Positions 1-13,019 of a stretch of DNA of 64,000 nucleotides are shown one piece after another. The DNA is taken from NCBI GenBank assembly GCA_030411725.1, contig MU839841.1:62001-126000 (forward strand). The letters run 5' to 3'. The notes beneath the pieces were generated by a model, which had not been told where the DNA came from, searched no databases, and saw nothing but the letters and a program-made list of their open reading frames with translations. A program made the position numbers and the translations under genes. The stretch comes from Echria macrotheca (Eukaryota > Ascomycota > Sordariomycetes > Sordariales > Schizotheciaceae). How positions within the stretch are numbered: position 1 is the stretch's first letter; the number at the start of each line of letters is the position of its first letter.

Positions 1-30
1 TCTTTAAGAGAGATAAAGGAACCAACATAC

Positions 31-855
31 CGCTAAAACAAGATATACAAAATACTCTATAAACCATTTCCCCCCAGCCGAGTGAATGCCTAGTGCTGTG
101 CTCCAAGGCTTCCAGCCGGTACACTTAGCCTGCTCCTCGTAGCCGATACAGCACGACGTCTTGCTAAGATAGAACGCGCCGCCGTCCTCGTTGGAGCAGA
201 ACCCGTACTTGATATCCCCAAGCCAGTCCGTAGCCACATCGATGGCGGCAGCCAGCGCGCCGACAGCCAAGCCGGTCAGCACCAGCACGACCCAGACCTG
301 GCTGGCGTCGAGGAACTGCTGAATGTAGCCTAGCAAGCCGGCCGCGCTCGAGGCGAGCACGCGCAGACGTTGGCGCTCCTTGGTATACTCGAAAATCCAA
401 TCGATGGCCGTCAGGTCCTCATATCCGACACGACGCCCCGGGCCCTCGACGTACCAGTCGAGCGGCGCGCCATCCTTGCCGCTGGATGGGAGGTGGCCCA
501 GACGCTCCGAGCCTGGAGGGGAGCTCTGTGGGGCCTTGTAGGGAGAACCGCCGCCGGTGAGGGCGCTGAGCAGGCGACCTCCTTGAGAGAAGAGGCCGGG
601 CTTCTGCTTGCGCTTGAAGGAGAGCGGGGTGTCATCGCGGAGGGGGTCGTCGCCGAGGATGTCGGGGGCGTCGACGGTGTCGAAGAAATCGATCTCGTCG
701 GGTTCGTCTTCGTCGTGTACGCTAGGATTCGGGGGTTGTCGAGGCCGTGTGTTCGAGCTGGAGCTAGCGCTAGAGGTGGGATTGGAGTTGTTGAAGTGGG
801 AATTGGACGCGGCCCCGTTGTTATCGAAACTGCTCATTGCGGCAGGGGAGGGCAT
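31..855 (-). CDS. CLC-type chloride channel/antiporter, first exon (partial)
   Basis: First coding exon, 275 codons, of a CLC family anion channel or H+/Cl- exchanger, expected in Golgi, endosome or vacuole membranes. ATG at 855; a second in-frame ATG lies six codons on. Residues 1-130 are Ser/Pro/Asn-rich and acidic, a cytosolic tail. Then comes the family's pre-membrane segment (WYVEGPGRRVGYEDLTAIDW), a first membrane helix near residues 185-208, and the Cys-rich loop after DWLGDIKYGFC typical of fungal CLC-3-like proteins. A second helix starts just before the exon ends. A GTATGT donor at position 30 keeps the frame; reading on instead reaches a stop at 4-6, so the rest of the channel lies left of the window. 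Divergent from the neurochondrin gene. Family call firm; the subtype (GEF1-like) is inferred. Confidence 0.85.
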
Positions 856-1440
856 CGTGCTCGGCAGGCCGTCGCGGGTGCTGCTACCATTTTCTTCTGC
901 GCCGCTTGCAACGGGATGCGATGCCTCTCGTGTGTTTGTCGACAGGTTGGCCTCGGAGTTTGATGTCCAGCTCGAGCATGCAGCCGTGCAGCCATGCAGT
1001 CGGTGGTTGGTTGCGTAACGTTATCGATAAGAGACAGGGGTTCCTGGATCTGCGATCTCAGCCCTGAAGCTTAAATTTTGGCGGGCAGTTACCCCAAATT
1101 ACAGTGGGCTGGCTATCCAGGAAGACCGAGGCAGCACACCAGTCTTTGGATACTTTGAGATAGCTACCTGATACTTGACTGGTTAAATAATGGCTTTTGG
1201 TCGGTTGTAAGGTGTTGGATCATTTGCACTTTTCTTCTGTTCCTGTCCGCTGTGCTTGGGATAAATCTGGACTGTCTTGGTAGCAATCATCGTCGCGAAG
1301 CCCCTCTCATTCGCAACCCTCTCCTCAATACATACAGCTTGCCGTGCGTGTCTAGAATAATGACAACATCTGCGATGACAAACTCGACCACCCCTCAGTA
1401 AAGCAAATCCACCAACATTCCAAACATAAGGTCTTGCACA
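856..1440. other. Divergent intergenic region, CLC / neurochondrin genes
   Basis: Shared upstream region of 585 nt between two head-to-head genes. It should hold both promoters. I see no recognisable operator or RNA gene in it. Confidence 0.5.
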
Positions 1441-3488
1441 ATGATGAGTGAAATAGCTCAATCCCAAGCTGGAGGTCCATCCCAAGGGCAAGGCCTACAA
1501 GCCAGCTCATCCGAGCAAACAGCGTCCATCGCCAAGATCCAAACACTACTCCGGGCAAACGATGATACATCGCGCTTCGTCGGACTAGCCCTCCTGAAAT
1601 CAGTGCTGGACAACTCGGTCGAGCTTCGAGAAGATGAAGACACTCTCATTTCACTATGGGAGAGCATCCCGCCCAAGTTTGTTGACAGACTGTTGCGGAC
1701 GGGAAACAAGGAATCATCATCGACCGAGGACGGCGCCAGCAAAAGTCGGAATCGAGACATGCTCGACCTGGCCGTGTCGGTGATGCACACTTTTGTTGCT
1801 CTGCTGCCGGGCCGGGCTGCAAGGGATTCCAGTATGATTGGGAGGATTCCGCTCCTGGTTGCGAGTCTACTGCATTGGTATGTTCCCCTGAAAACCTCGC
1901 TGCCGCATCTCCTTTTCCATCGGTCAACGGCTGCTTACAGGTTGCATACAGTTCAGGCGATACCCTCAAAGCTGCTCTCGAGACTCTAATCAGTCTCGTC
2001 AGCAAGCCGGAAGGAGCAAAAGTCTTTGTCGGAGTCCAAGATCTTACCCCCCTGACTGAGAACGCCCCTTCGCAGCCTCTCACGCTCGATGTTCTCCTAC
2101 ACGCATGGCTCAACGCCATGCCGGCTGCCAACAAGGACCATCTCAGGTCGATCATAGACCAGACAATCGGCAACCTCGTCTCTTCCTTCAAAGGGACCGA
2201 CGGTGTCACGCTCCTCGCCTTTCTCGCAGATTTACTCCCCCGCCTCGAGCCAGAGGTCCGTCTTCCACCCCTTAAACCCCCTCATAGCTAAACATCCAGC
2301 CAGGTCCTCCCCCCAAATCCCAGCTGGCTACCATCCGTGTCCAAATTCATCTTCCAACTCGTCATCAGCCGACCGACAGCATCCAGCCGCGCAGCCTTCA
2401 CCAACCTCTCCGCGGCGCTCCTCGAAACCTACCCGCTCCAAGCGCCCCCCCTCCTCTTCGCCAACGACACCCCGAACGACGAAAAACCTCTCTCCTATCT
2501 CCTCATCAACCTCATCCTAGTCGACCTCCGCTCCTCCCTCCCCCTCCTCCTCGAACAGCTCAACACCCCCCTCTACCAACCAACCGCCCACCGCCTAACC
2601 TCAGCCTTCAACATCCTAACCAACTACACCGGCTTCCTCCTCCGCTCCTCCTCCTCCTCGGTCCTCTCCCCCTCCCACCTCCTCAAACTCCGCACCCTCA
2701 TCTCCGAAACTTTGTCGGTAACAATCGAATTCCTCCGCGACCGCTACGACGCCTCCACCGCCGGCGCGCTAGGCCTCCACCCGTCCGCCCGCACGTCCGA
2801 CCACATCTCCCTAACCTGGGACTCGGCCGACGCCGCGACCACGCTGGCCAACGACCCGCTCACGCTGGCAGCCGTGCGGTCCTTAGCCATCTGGCTGCGC
2901 GAGGACGACAACGACATGCTGAGGAGGGAAGCCGCGGGGCTGGTCGATCTCCTCCTCGACCTTTATCAGAGTACATCCGACCACCCCTTCCGCCGACCGG
3001 TCCTCGTCGCGCTCGAGGGGATCACCGCGGAAAAAAAGGGGCGGGACGCGTTCTTGGACAATAACGGATGGGATGTCCTCGCGGGGGATATGCTCTCCAT
3101 ACTGACTAGCAGTGATAAAACCGATGAGAAAGAGGCAGAGACGGGCGTCGAGATAGTAAGGGTTCTGATCCACGTCGCCGAGACCGAGAGCCCGGGACCG
3201 AGGGAGGCGTGGATGGATCTCGTTACCAAGGTTGCCGCGTGGTATTATGTCCCTCCTCCTGGAGATAAAAACGTTGGCATGGCGGAGGAGTTCCAGGTTG
3301 CTGTTTTGCAGCTCGTCACGGCGTTGCTGGTCGGTACGCACCCGGGTGTGCGGAGGCGGTACGTCCACTCTACGAGTGCCGTGTTGGGGATTGCAAAGGT
3401 GTTGAGGGAGAGGATTGTCAGGGGCGGTGGGGAGGCTGGGCTGGTCGAGGGGTTGGATGATGTGCTGGTTACGCTTGGGGGTTTGTGA
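1441..3488 (+). CDS. Neurochondrin-type helical repeat protein
   Basis: Exons 1441-1877, 1952-2255 and 2304-3488 join to 641 residues. Intron 1 (74 nt) must use the acceptor ending at 1951, not the AG at 1939-1940, to keep the frame; intron 2 is 48 nt, phase 0. The protein is almost all alpha-helical, with Leu-rich segments such as SLLHCSGDTLKAALETLISL and VLHIAETE-like turns, as in the neurochondrin family of ARM/HEAT-like proteins. The length fits fungal members. No catalytic motif is visible. The role in fungi is not well established; the family is thought to act as a scaffold. The second exon pair is rich in CTC/TCC codons, giving a long pyrimidine-rich coding strand around 2440-2700. Converges on the Zn2Cys6 gene. 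Confidence 0.8.
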
Positions 3489-3782
3489 TGAGGTGGCAAG
3501 TCGAGGAGGGATAATTTGCCCTGTCGAAAAGAGAAAAGATTCGCAATGCATGTCAGGGACTTGGAAAGGTCTTGGTGACTTAATTTGAATATAGTCTGCC
3601 TCATTACTAGGTGCCCCATGAACCATGGACATCTCGCCACATCATGTTGCTCAACCCTTCCCTTCCGGACCCTCCTAATAATCCGGACATCTCAAGGATA
3701 TAGTCTATATCAACTCAGACACACAAGAGGAACGATCCATCTGCTTGTTGAACAGTCATAACATATGCTTTATCGCTCGCTA

Positions 3783-3811
3783 GCACACACACGCATACAT
3801 ACACACACACA
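3783..3811. repeat. CA microsatellite, first tract
   Basis: Imperfect (CA)n run interrupted by GCATACAT, lying between two convergent genes. Confidence 0.85.
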
Positions 3812-4045
3812 GGGGTAACATCAGCGACTCCGTCCTCGCCCTCGTCTACCAGAGAGAGCCGATCCCCCCCTTTTCGCTCCTCTGACAGCTTAGCTTGTAG
3901 CCAACACAAAAACTCTCGCACCCAAGGAATCCTTGATATGTGTCCCCCCCTCATTTGCGCCTCTCCTGCAGATATCCGACCCATGATATTCCCCGTATTC
4001 GAAGCGCCGTTGCTTGAGTCACTTGTCGCCAAAAGCGGGTATGAA

Positions 4046-4067
4046 CACCACACACACACACACACAT
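4046..4067. repeat. CA microsatellite, second tract
   Basis: Nearly pure (CA)n run in the same orientation as the first tract, about 240 nt downstream of it, in the 3' region of the Zn2Cys6 gene. Confidence 0.85.
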
Positions 4068-4233
4068 ACCCAATTAACGCCCCAAGCGCCAAACATCCAG
4101 AAAAAAACATCAGACGTGACATATATCCCAGTACATCCCGTGGGGTGTCCGGTCCCCCAATGCACTTCCCCCTCTTAGTCTTTGGGCTCTCTTTACGCTG
4201 CCGCGAGCTTTCGGAATACCGGAGACGCCGAAT

Positions 4234-7200
4234 TCAGTGGCCGCCATGATGCATCCCATTCGACGACATGCTCCCACTGCCAAACATGCTGGCAAACCCA
4301 TCTAGGTTGTTCACACCAACGCCCAGATCGGCCCCGATTTCTGGCGGCTCCATATTAAAAGGCATAAACCAGGCCGAGCTAGGCTCACTGCCAAACGCCG
4401 CATGCAGTGCAGCCTCCTGGGCCCCTCCACCATGCCCGTGACCATGGCCATGGCCATGTCTGACTCGCTCCCCATCGCGGCTACCTTCTCCATTGTCGTG
4501 CGGCCACCCAGCTAGTGCACTGAGGCCTGGATCGGAGCCTGATCCGTAAGCACCAAAAACCAACTGGCGATCGAGCTGGCTCATCCCATGTGCACTCCCC
4601 AGCGGTAGCGTAAAAGGGTCTGGTGGGAAGAACGAGGAAGCGTGATGGTGGTGATGCGGCAGATGAGAGACAGCTACGGGCGAAACGGGCGACAGAGCAT
4701 GGTAGGCAGCTGCGTTGGCTGAGTGCGGGATCGTCAGCGGATTAAAACCACCCGGCCCACTCGTCTGTCCAGCCATACCTCCGTTCGCTGCACTCGAGAA
4801 AGACCGTTGGTGTAGACGGGCGGCGTGTATTTGCTCGGCTGTAGCGCCAGGATGGTGATGTCCAAACTCGGTTTGTAATGGCTCCAGTCCCTGGTCAACA
4901 CTTCGTGATATGCTGCTGCTCGCCTTCCTGGCAATCGACTTCCGTTTGAGCTGTTGCTGCTGTTGTCCGGGACGAGGCATGCCATTGGGCGCCGAGTGCT
5001 CACCACCACCCTGTGGAGAAAGCGTTGTGAAGAACTCCTCTACCGTGTGAAGCTCAGGCTTCTGTTCCAGCACAGCATCGTCGCCCTTCTCTTTCTTCTT
5101 GTAAGCGGCTGGATCCAAGAAATCCGACTGTGATACACCATGTGGATATCGATCGAACCAGTCGCCGTATTGAAAGATGGGAGAAGCCGCGCTCTCGTTA
5201 GCTGGCGTGCCCTGCCGAGCCGCATCGGCGCAAGTCCGGTACTGATCCCGTAAGTTCTCCGACATCCAGTGAAACATACCCCAATACCGCTTCATCTTGG
5301 AAAGATACTTGACGTTGGTTGCCAGATTACGCTTCGACGTCGCCTCCATCGTCGGGTTCCCAGAAAATATGCCGAATATGTGCACAGTGCTCGATAAGAA
5401 AGCGCAGTACCCAGTAAATGGAGCGGTTATAAAATGCGACTCGGCATCCTTGAGGAGTTCCGAGATGCGGTTTGCCGCTGCGAACGCCTTGGCGCCTGCT
5501 TTCGTCACGAATGACTTGGGCACGTCTTGGTGCGAGTTCCCATTCGGGGAAGACACCGCGAACCTGTTCATGAACAGGATATTCTGCTGGATGGAGATGT
5601 GAAGAAACAGGAATTGGTTCGCCATGTTGTCTGTTTCGTGGAGATGCAGGTTCTCGGGTGTGTATGCCAGGGATTCTGGTAATTCGGCCACGATGTCATC
5701 GGTCTGCTTTATGAGCTTCGTATACGTCGATTCCGGACTCCACATCGGGTGAGGATCGAGCTCCTTTCCGCCTTGGTTGAGATATCCAATGATTCGTCCC
5801 CAAAGAGCGATGACTTTGATCATCCAAGCAGCGACCCCCATGTTATCCCTGGCTTCCGAAGCCTGGCCCTCGGTAAGCGGCTCTGACACTTGTCCGCTTA
5901 GTGTCTCTGTAGGGCCGGGCATGTCATACTGAAAGTTCTTCTCCTTTATAGGCAGCGGAATTTTCAGCGTCTCCTCGCGGATGAAGGTGGGGCGATCAGT
6001 TCCCGACGAGTTGAAACGGTCCATCAGGAAACAAGCCCACATCGTTCGTCTCCGAATTTCACGGTCGATAAAACTCAGCTGCGTCTTTCCCGCTAATCGG
6101 AGGGGGTCGTGTTCGAGGTCCTTGTGGAGTTGCAGAGCGAACGCCATCCGGATGGCTTGGCCACCCAAAGCCCAACTTCGCCCTCCATGGCAGGTTCCGA
6201 ACTCGTGTAGACCCAAGATTAGGAGACATGTTAGGATCGTGATATTGGGCCACTCGTATCTCTTGGTCACGATATCGCGGGCGGCCGAGGCCCATTCCTC
6301 TCCGCGGAGGAAATTCGGGTTGGTGCTAAGTTTCGGATGGTTGGAGAAACGTGCAGCAATAGCGCAAACGGAGAGGACCAGAACAGGGGGTAATGCGCCA
6401 GCTCTGATGTCACTATGATTAGCCATGCTCCTAAAGGGTTATAGGCGGGGGCGTACTTGAGTTTCCTCATGAAGCTGGGCTTGTGGAGGATGTGGTACGC
6501 CTGACCATAGAGGCTCTCGAAGAAGACCTCTGCAAGGTGTTCCTGGATCTCTTTCGACGGTAATGCATCCCCGCCCTCCAAAAGCAACTTGCTCTCCTCC
6601 GCTTCCTGTACTAATATTGTTGAGGGTTTGTTCGGCCCGTCGAGTTTCGATTTCGGGGCTGCGCGAGCCCAATGTTCCAGGTCGGGTCCGAAAGCTTCAT
6701 CGGCTCCTCGCTTCTTGGCGGCCGACTTGCCTGCTGTGAGCGTCCCTGGGATCGCAGGCTTTACCACGGCGCGAGTCACAGACGACGCGAGGGCATCCTG
6801 TTCGGCCCTCGGTACAATTTTGATGATGCGCTCCTCCATCCTCTTCAGCCGCTTGTCCAACATGGCCATGTAGTCGGTTCGTGGTGCTGCCTTCCGGGCA
6901 GTAACTTTGTAGACGCAGGGGATGCGAGACCTCAAGCAGTGTTTGCACGCCGGCTTCTCGCCCGAGCAACGGATCTTCTTGCGGCGGCAGGCGATACATG
7001 CCAATGGGAGTCGTTTCCGTTCCTTTCCGGCTTTCGTCTTCAGTTCGCTCCAAGCGGGTGTCATCTCAGCCTTGTCCCCTTTCGATTTCCCACCAAGGTC
7101 AGTCCCGTCCACAGGGCCCCTGGCGAGCCCGAATTCGTCCGACATGGGTTCCTCCAACGAGTTGCCGCCATTCTGGTTGCTACCTGGTGAGCTCTCATCC

Positions 7201-7613
7201 GACCCGTCCATACTAGATTGCCTCTGCCCACCAGCGCCGCCGTATCCGGACGTCTGGACGGTAATCGACGTGACCGAGTCCTGGCGGTCCTGCATCGCCG
7301 ATAGTGAGGGTCCATCGCCGGCCCCGAACACGTCGGGGCCATCGTCGAAGTTTGGCTGCAGGCCGCCCATGGCTCCGTCTTCCAACGAGTTCTGGTAGGG
7401 GAATTGAAAGTCGCCAAAGTGAGAGGCATCGACCAGGTCGTGGGCAGCTGTAATGCTGCCCAGGACCTCGCTTGAGGACTCCAGCTTGAGGACTTGTAGG
7501 GCGGCAGCCTCTGACTGGGCGAGATGGTGATCCGAGTCGGCAGCAGACGGTGAGAAGTTGAGGTCCAGAGCGGTAAAGTTCTTGAGGCCAACCTGGGAGT
7601 CGCGAGGTGACAT
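4234..7613 (-). CDS. Zn2Cys6 transcription factor with fungal_trans domain
   Basis: Exons 7613-6457 and 6412-4234 (minus strand) give 1111 residues; the 44-nt intron has GTACGC and CATAG ends. The first ATG in frame is at 7613; an upstream extension has only a GTG. The binuclear zinc cluster is at residues 206-233, with Cys at 206, 209, 216, 223, 226 and 233 (C-x2-C-x6-C-x6-C-x2-C-x6-C), followed by a basic linker and a short coiled stretch (MLDKRLKRMEERI). The middle holds the fungal-specific regulator domain, with LPPVLVLSVCAIAARFS and the LGLHEFGTCHGGRSW block. The C-terminus is disordered: His runs, a HGHGHG stretch and Gly/Ser/Met-rich end. A nuclear DNA-binding regulator; target genes cannot be read from sequence. 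Its 5' side faces 5.4 kb without genes. Confidence 0.9.
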
Positions 7614-10600
7614 CGCGGAGAAGCACCGGGGGCAGGGGGCCTTGCTGCGCTCACGCTCCCACCAGAAAATGGGAGGATTTGGGATCCCCACAGGGCCTAC
7701 CCAGACTTCCGGCTGCTGCTCTCCACTCGATCAGGGCTGTCTCGGTTGATCCTAAGGGTGCGCAGCGGGCTCTCATGGTAAGCGTCGGGGGAAATGCACG
7801 GCCTTTGCCCGTCCCCGGACGAACTGTTGCTGTTGCGGTCAGAGCCTGGGAGGGCGAGTGATGAGATGCGACATGCAACAGTCGGTCCTGCTCGGCCACG
7901 TGAGGTTGCGAGACGGAGACCCTGGATGTTGCCTGCCAAAGTTGATGGGGGGAGTAAGAAAATGGAGGGGGAGGCAAAACTGGGGTCGGTCACCGGGCAG
8001 CCAAGCCAAGAGGCAAAGAGAGACCGGAGCTCAACGGAGCGGCCAACACAACACTAGGTAGAGCAGAGGAGCGTTTTCGGCGACGATTGTGGGGTAGACG
8101 ACGGCGAGCTCTGCGGTCGACACAGCTGAGGAGTACCTAGCCAGCCGAGCCCGCCACCCGTTGACGGACGGTGGATCAGTGGATGCGGCGCGACGAGAAG
8201 AGGCTGTCTCTCTGGAGTCCGCTCTTGTTGAGCGTCGGGACGCAGAGGGTGGGCGAGAGCTACTGTGGTAGGTAGCCAGACGAGAGCTGGAAGGGTTCCT
8301 CTCCGAACGACGCTCGCGCTCGGCTCACCCGCAATGAGCCATGCAGGCAATTTGGGAGACGTGGGTTGGCAGGAGGGCGATTACGGGGAGCAGGGAAAGA
8401 AGGTTGGCTTAAATTCGACGTATGGAGCAAATAGATTGATGGTGGAGAGGCTGGCCCAAGGGAAGTCTCGCATGTCATGGAGCTCTCTCCTGGTCGAGGC
8501 CCGGACTGTACACACCAACACTCGCTCTCTCAACACGACGAGGACAGATGCGACAGCGGGGTGGTGGGAATGGACAGCAGAAAGGCCGGGACGAAAGGAA
8601 GAAACGAAAGGTCGGTATTGGCACTCTTACTTGCATGCGCATGCGGGCAATGAGGTAGGTACCTTACGTGCATGGCCGAGTATTACTAGGAGTATGGAAG
8701 CACACCACATCGGCCACCACCACGACCACCACCACATCTGCGGACCACGCGGACCTATCGAGAGAGACCTAAAAACCATCAAACACTCCATGATCAGCGA
8801 GGATGGAACCCCCATCCGCCCGGCCAACGAGGAGCGACAGAATTTGACATGTTGTGGAGCTGCTGGCTGCGCCGCGCACGGTTGTGAGGGAGGAGGTGTT
8901 GCGGAGAAGGCACGAGGGGAAACAGGATCGTTGCCACTGTGCAACTTGCCCTTTTTGAGGGGCACTTTCTGGGGCACGCACGACAGGGGACGCCCCGCCG
9001 TGGGAAATTCCGAGAATCCGCCGGGTGTCCAGAGGTGCACTTTCCACGCACTTTGCTCCAGAGCGCGATGGATCATTCCGGTCAATCCCACTGGCGAATC
9101 CGACACGTCCAAACCATCTGGGCGGTGAGGATACGTGTCTGGCGCATTCTGCTGCTTGTATAGCACAGATGATCCCGAAGCGCTGTCGTTGAGATATCCC
9201 CGCTTGGACCCTAGAAGAGTCGCGGGCTACAACGGCCACGGGTAAGGTACACACACCCACTCCCTACACCCTCGCCAGCACGGCGCGGCGCGGGCTAATT
9301 CCCACGTGGAATTGAATGAATCAGGTCTATAATCTGCAGACAGCTGTCATACACTGTACGTCAACGAGACACGATACACAAGGCTCTGGCTGTCAAGGGC
9401 GCGACGCGGTATAGCGGTGGCCCTGATAGGACAATTTCCGCCATTATGATCATCTATGCTGGGAAACTATATATCGTTGGAAGGTCGGACTTGGTACACC
9501 TTATCCAGCCCGTCTCAATGTTCAAGCTCAGGCCGCCGCCGCCACCAAACCAAACCAAACACCACAAACGACGTTGAATTCATCCTTCCGGCGTTTTTTG
9601 TCGCACGCCCCGCTCTTTCTGCCTCCCCGCTCCCCCGCACCGCACTAATAACTAGTTCTCTGTGTAGGGAGCGCTGATCAGCTTAGCCATCACGGCTCTC
9701 TCCCACTGACACGCGACGAGGGTCCAGGCGAGATAGAATATTAATATCCAGAAAGAAGCATTCGGCGCCTTCTCTTGCATGCCCGGCCGACACGGCTCCC
9801 GCCGAGCGACGAGATGAAACGGCGCGATCTCTTCAGTCCCATGGTTCTCGACTCGGGCCCTCCCCCCCGGCTGACTCAGGCGAACTGGCGCGCCCGGAGC
9901 TCTCAGCGGTCGGTCGCTCGGTCGTTCTGCAACGAGGTTGCCAAATCATCGCACTTGCTGTCGGCGCATGTCGACGCCGTTACACTGCGTGCACCTCAGG
10001 CCCTGATCCCCGGCCGATACACCCCTCGCGAGCCTGGATTCACAGAAGGGGCCGTCGGGGAGGGTTACACGGGTCGATTCGATCCGTCTTGTCCAGGGCT
10101 TCCATATTGACCCCGTAGAATATAGTCCAGCCGACTATTACCCGCAACGAAGAACGAGCGGGCCTGTAGCAACGAAGCACCTCAAGGCTGGCTGGCGATT
10201 ACCACGTCAGATCCTGGGACGGCGACCTTTCGCAGTGGGGTTGATCTCCCTCAAGGCGGCTAACCCAGCATCGCAGTACGGAGTTTGACGGATTTGTTGC
10301 GCATGACCATTTGTGTGGCCTTTCTCGAAGCGGAAGCCAGCGACGATCTGGCACTTCCCACAGCTGCATTTGCTTTACATTGCACTCTGTGCAACTACAT
10401 ACGCCGTCTCCGAGACGAGCTAGCGGTTGATCGATGACCTGAGGCATTCGCCTGGTTCAGGAACGACTCCTTGGAGGGCGATTATTGATGTTTCGGCTGT
10501 ACGCTTCCTCTCGACTGGCTTGAGTCCGTCCTGCTATTAAGCCGGCGATGATGCTCATTGACACACCTCTACGAATCGGCGGCGTTCCTCGTTCCTGGAC

Positions 10601-13019
10601 CACCCCGATTCATGCTCCGGGCGCGCCCCGCACGGTTCTAATACCGCCCGCATACCGCTCTGGGTATTCGCCTCCCTGAACGACAACAGTAAACAGTAGT
10701 ACGGAGTATATCGGAGCAGTCTTATGATGAACTCGCTATGTGACGGGCGTGTGCTGGGGCATGCAGCTCCGATCCGAACTGGGCAAGGGGGAAGGAAGGA
10801 AGCATGCTTTCTTTCTTGTCAGCCTGTTCGATATCCGGGATCTACGCGAGCATTTGTTACTTAGATCTCACCCCCGTTTTTTGGGCGGGCGTGCCTGCCT
10901 GCATCCCACGATAGAAGGGATCCCTGGGGCTGGATATGGCGAGCGGCTCCGTGGCTTTTTCTTCTTCTGAGGAGGATATCGTGGGACCCTGACGACGGCG
11001 GCAGTGGCGCTCCTCGCCAACGAGGCGAGACGGCTCGAAGCTCGTGGAAGGCCGAGCCGGAGACTAATGGTCTTCTCGAAGGGTTCTGTTTTCGTTTTTT
11101 TCGCGCGACAGTCGCACTCTACTTCTCTATATGGGAGATATAAGGGCTAAATCAAACAGGCTGATCCCGTGTTATACAGGGCCGGCCAGTAAAGGGGCAG
11201 GTCAGGTCAGGCAGGGGGGGAAGGTTTTCTGTCCGCTGTCTTTCTCTGTAGGTGTTCGTCGGTAGCCAATAGGGTTTTATGGAAGCCCAGCATCTCGGCT
11301 CATCGAACCGTGATTTTTGTCATGGTCTCCCTTTTTGGGGGTTTATGTATGGGGGGAGGAGCACATGGGCTCAATTTGATGCACATCACCATCGAGGGGA
11401 GCCACACACGCTTCGCTTCTTCTCCCTCTCGTTACCTTATTTGTTCGCCCCTAGCTTGGTTTTTCTTAACGCCGCCTTTTTTTCCCATTTGGCCGGCGGG
11501 AAAGATGCGAAGGGGAGAGTAGGGATATAGGAATACCTTTATGGGAAGGACGGCTTTGATCTGCTTGCTTGGTAGTGTACATTTTTTTAGATTGCATGGA
11601 GTTCGATCGGTTTTGGTGAGTGAGAAGGGTAACCGAGAGGGCTGTGATCATTCTTCTCTCCAGCATTTTTGTCAGTGGTGGTTTTACCGAGAACCCGAGC
11701 AGTTAGAGCCAGCTGACTTTTATTGTATTTCGTTAGACGAAGCAAGCAACAGATCCGCCGGAGCTTACAATAGGAGGATGAATGAAATCTCACGAAAGGA
11801 AAAAAAATGTCCGTTTTGCCCTTCCCGCCAGGGCTTCCCTTCCCGCCCTTCTGAAGAGGGGGGAAAGGTGAATTTGGGAGGGGACGTGTTATTGGATCGG
11901 TGATTTCCATGGCTCGGAAGGATGGATAGGTAGGGGGGGAGGGGGGAGGGGATTGAGTGAGATCAGAAGTGAGTTGACAGGTGGATGGGTGGGTAATATG
12001 TCTGGGGTAGTGCCGGTGATGGATGGCCCTTGGTGTTGGTGCTGCTGTTTGCTGGTAAACGGGACGGGGACGAACTGAGCAGGTAGACTAGGTGCCTGGT
12101 GTACGTGTGCGTGTAAGTGGGTGGTTTGGTGGGCGTCAGCAACTTGGCGTCATCGCTTGGACGAGGAAGAATCAACATCCAGGCATCAATCAGTGGGTGA
12201 CTATGGTGAAGCAGGCAGGCAGGCGTGAATACTAGGTACATAAAAGGCCCCAAGGAGTTCGGGATGCAGAGTTATGTCCGAGGATTTGGGGGCTACCGGT
12301 CATCTGTCAGATCTGATAGGGACGCCAAAACAAAAATGCAGTAGAGAACAAGGTTGAAGCAGGGACAGGGATGGCGGAAAATGAAGGAATGGGGGGCGGA
12401 TGACTTGCGCTTGGGGGGTGGGAAGGGAAGCAAGCGAGGGACTGAGGGAAGGACTTTTAATCTATGTGGTGAGATTCTTATAAAAAGGGTTGGTCGGTTG
12501 AGGTAGGCGAGCTTGAAGCATATTCGTTGGGTCTTGAATATGGTTGTACTTGGTCTTGGTTGTCTGTTGGGTTGGTTGGTTTAGGGTAGGTTTTCTTTTA
12601 TGTGTCCAAAAGCCATCCGGATATGCCCTTCTATGAGTTACGAGATGTACGTGTAAGATGTCTATGAGACAACCCAGTGTTGGTGATTGTCCGTGGGGGA
12701 GAGGTCACATGTATCTGTAGGCAAATCTCCTGGTGAAGTTATGTGTTAGATGTCTTGATGGGATGTCCGTCTGTTTGTTTCCGTTAAGGGGTAGAGTATA
12801 TAACTGGACAACCCGATCGGAGGCACGTTCACACAGTACTTGGTTAACCATGGTTACAACTGTTCAAGAACTCAAGAGCTGCTTCGATAAGTCTCGAACA
12901 GGTATCTCAACACGTTCTGACAAGATCTCCTAAACCGGAATCGCAATGTTGACCCGACGCTCACGCCTGAAGGTTCTAGGCAGAGATACAAACAAAATGA
13001 CCCGAGACAAAAACTAAGA
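7614..13019. other. Large gene-free region upstream of the Zn2Cys6 gene
   Basis: 5.4 kb between the Zn2Cys6 start codon and the KRI1 stop codon. No frame carries a recognisable domain. The longest open frame (8265-9128, plus) is compositionally odd, with a His run, and reads like chance. The stretch has several G-rich runs (11210-11220, 11930-11950) and one CACGTG (9303-9308). It probably contains the regulator's promoter, possibly a long 5' leader, and the KRI1 3' end. I see no transposon ends or tRNA. Confidence 0.4.

Larger units (their letters stand above)
3489..4233. other. Convergent 3' regions with two CA-repeat tracts
   Basis: 745 nt between the stop codons of two convergent genes, presumably both 3' untranslated regions. 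It carries two separate CA microsatellites (listed separately) and no gene that I can support. Confidence 0.5.

Noticed and set aside
1878..1940. Intron 1 of the neurochondrin gene ending at the AG at 1939-1940
   Set aside because: This acceptor breaks the frame with the next exon; the AG ending at 1951 preserves it.
2883..3632. 249-codon frame on the minus strand over the neurochondrin gene
   Set aside because: Antisense of the helical repeat coding exon with no domain of its own.
7614..7691. Longer N-terminus for the Zn2Cys6 regulator
   Set aside because: The extension starts with GTG, not ATG; the first ATG is at 7613.
8265..9128. 287-codon open frame, plus strand, in the 5.4-kb gap
   Set aside because: Composition is irregular, no domain or conserved block is visible, and the frame is preceded by no clear promoter or intron signals. 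Treated as chance.
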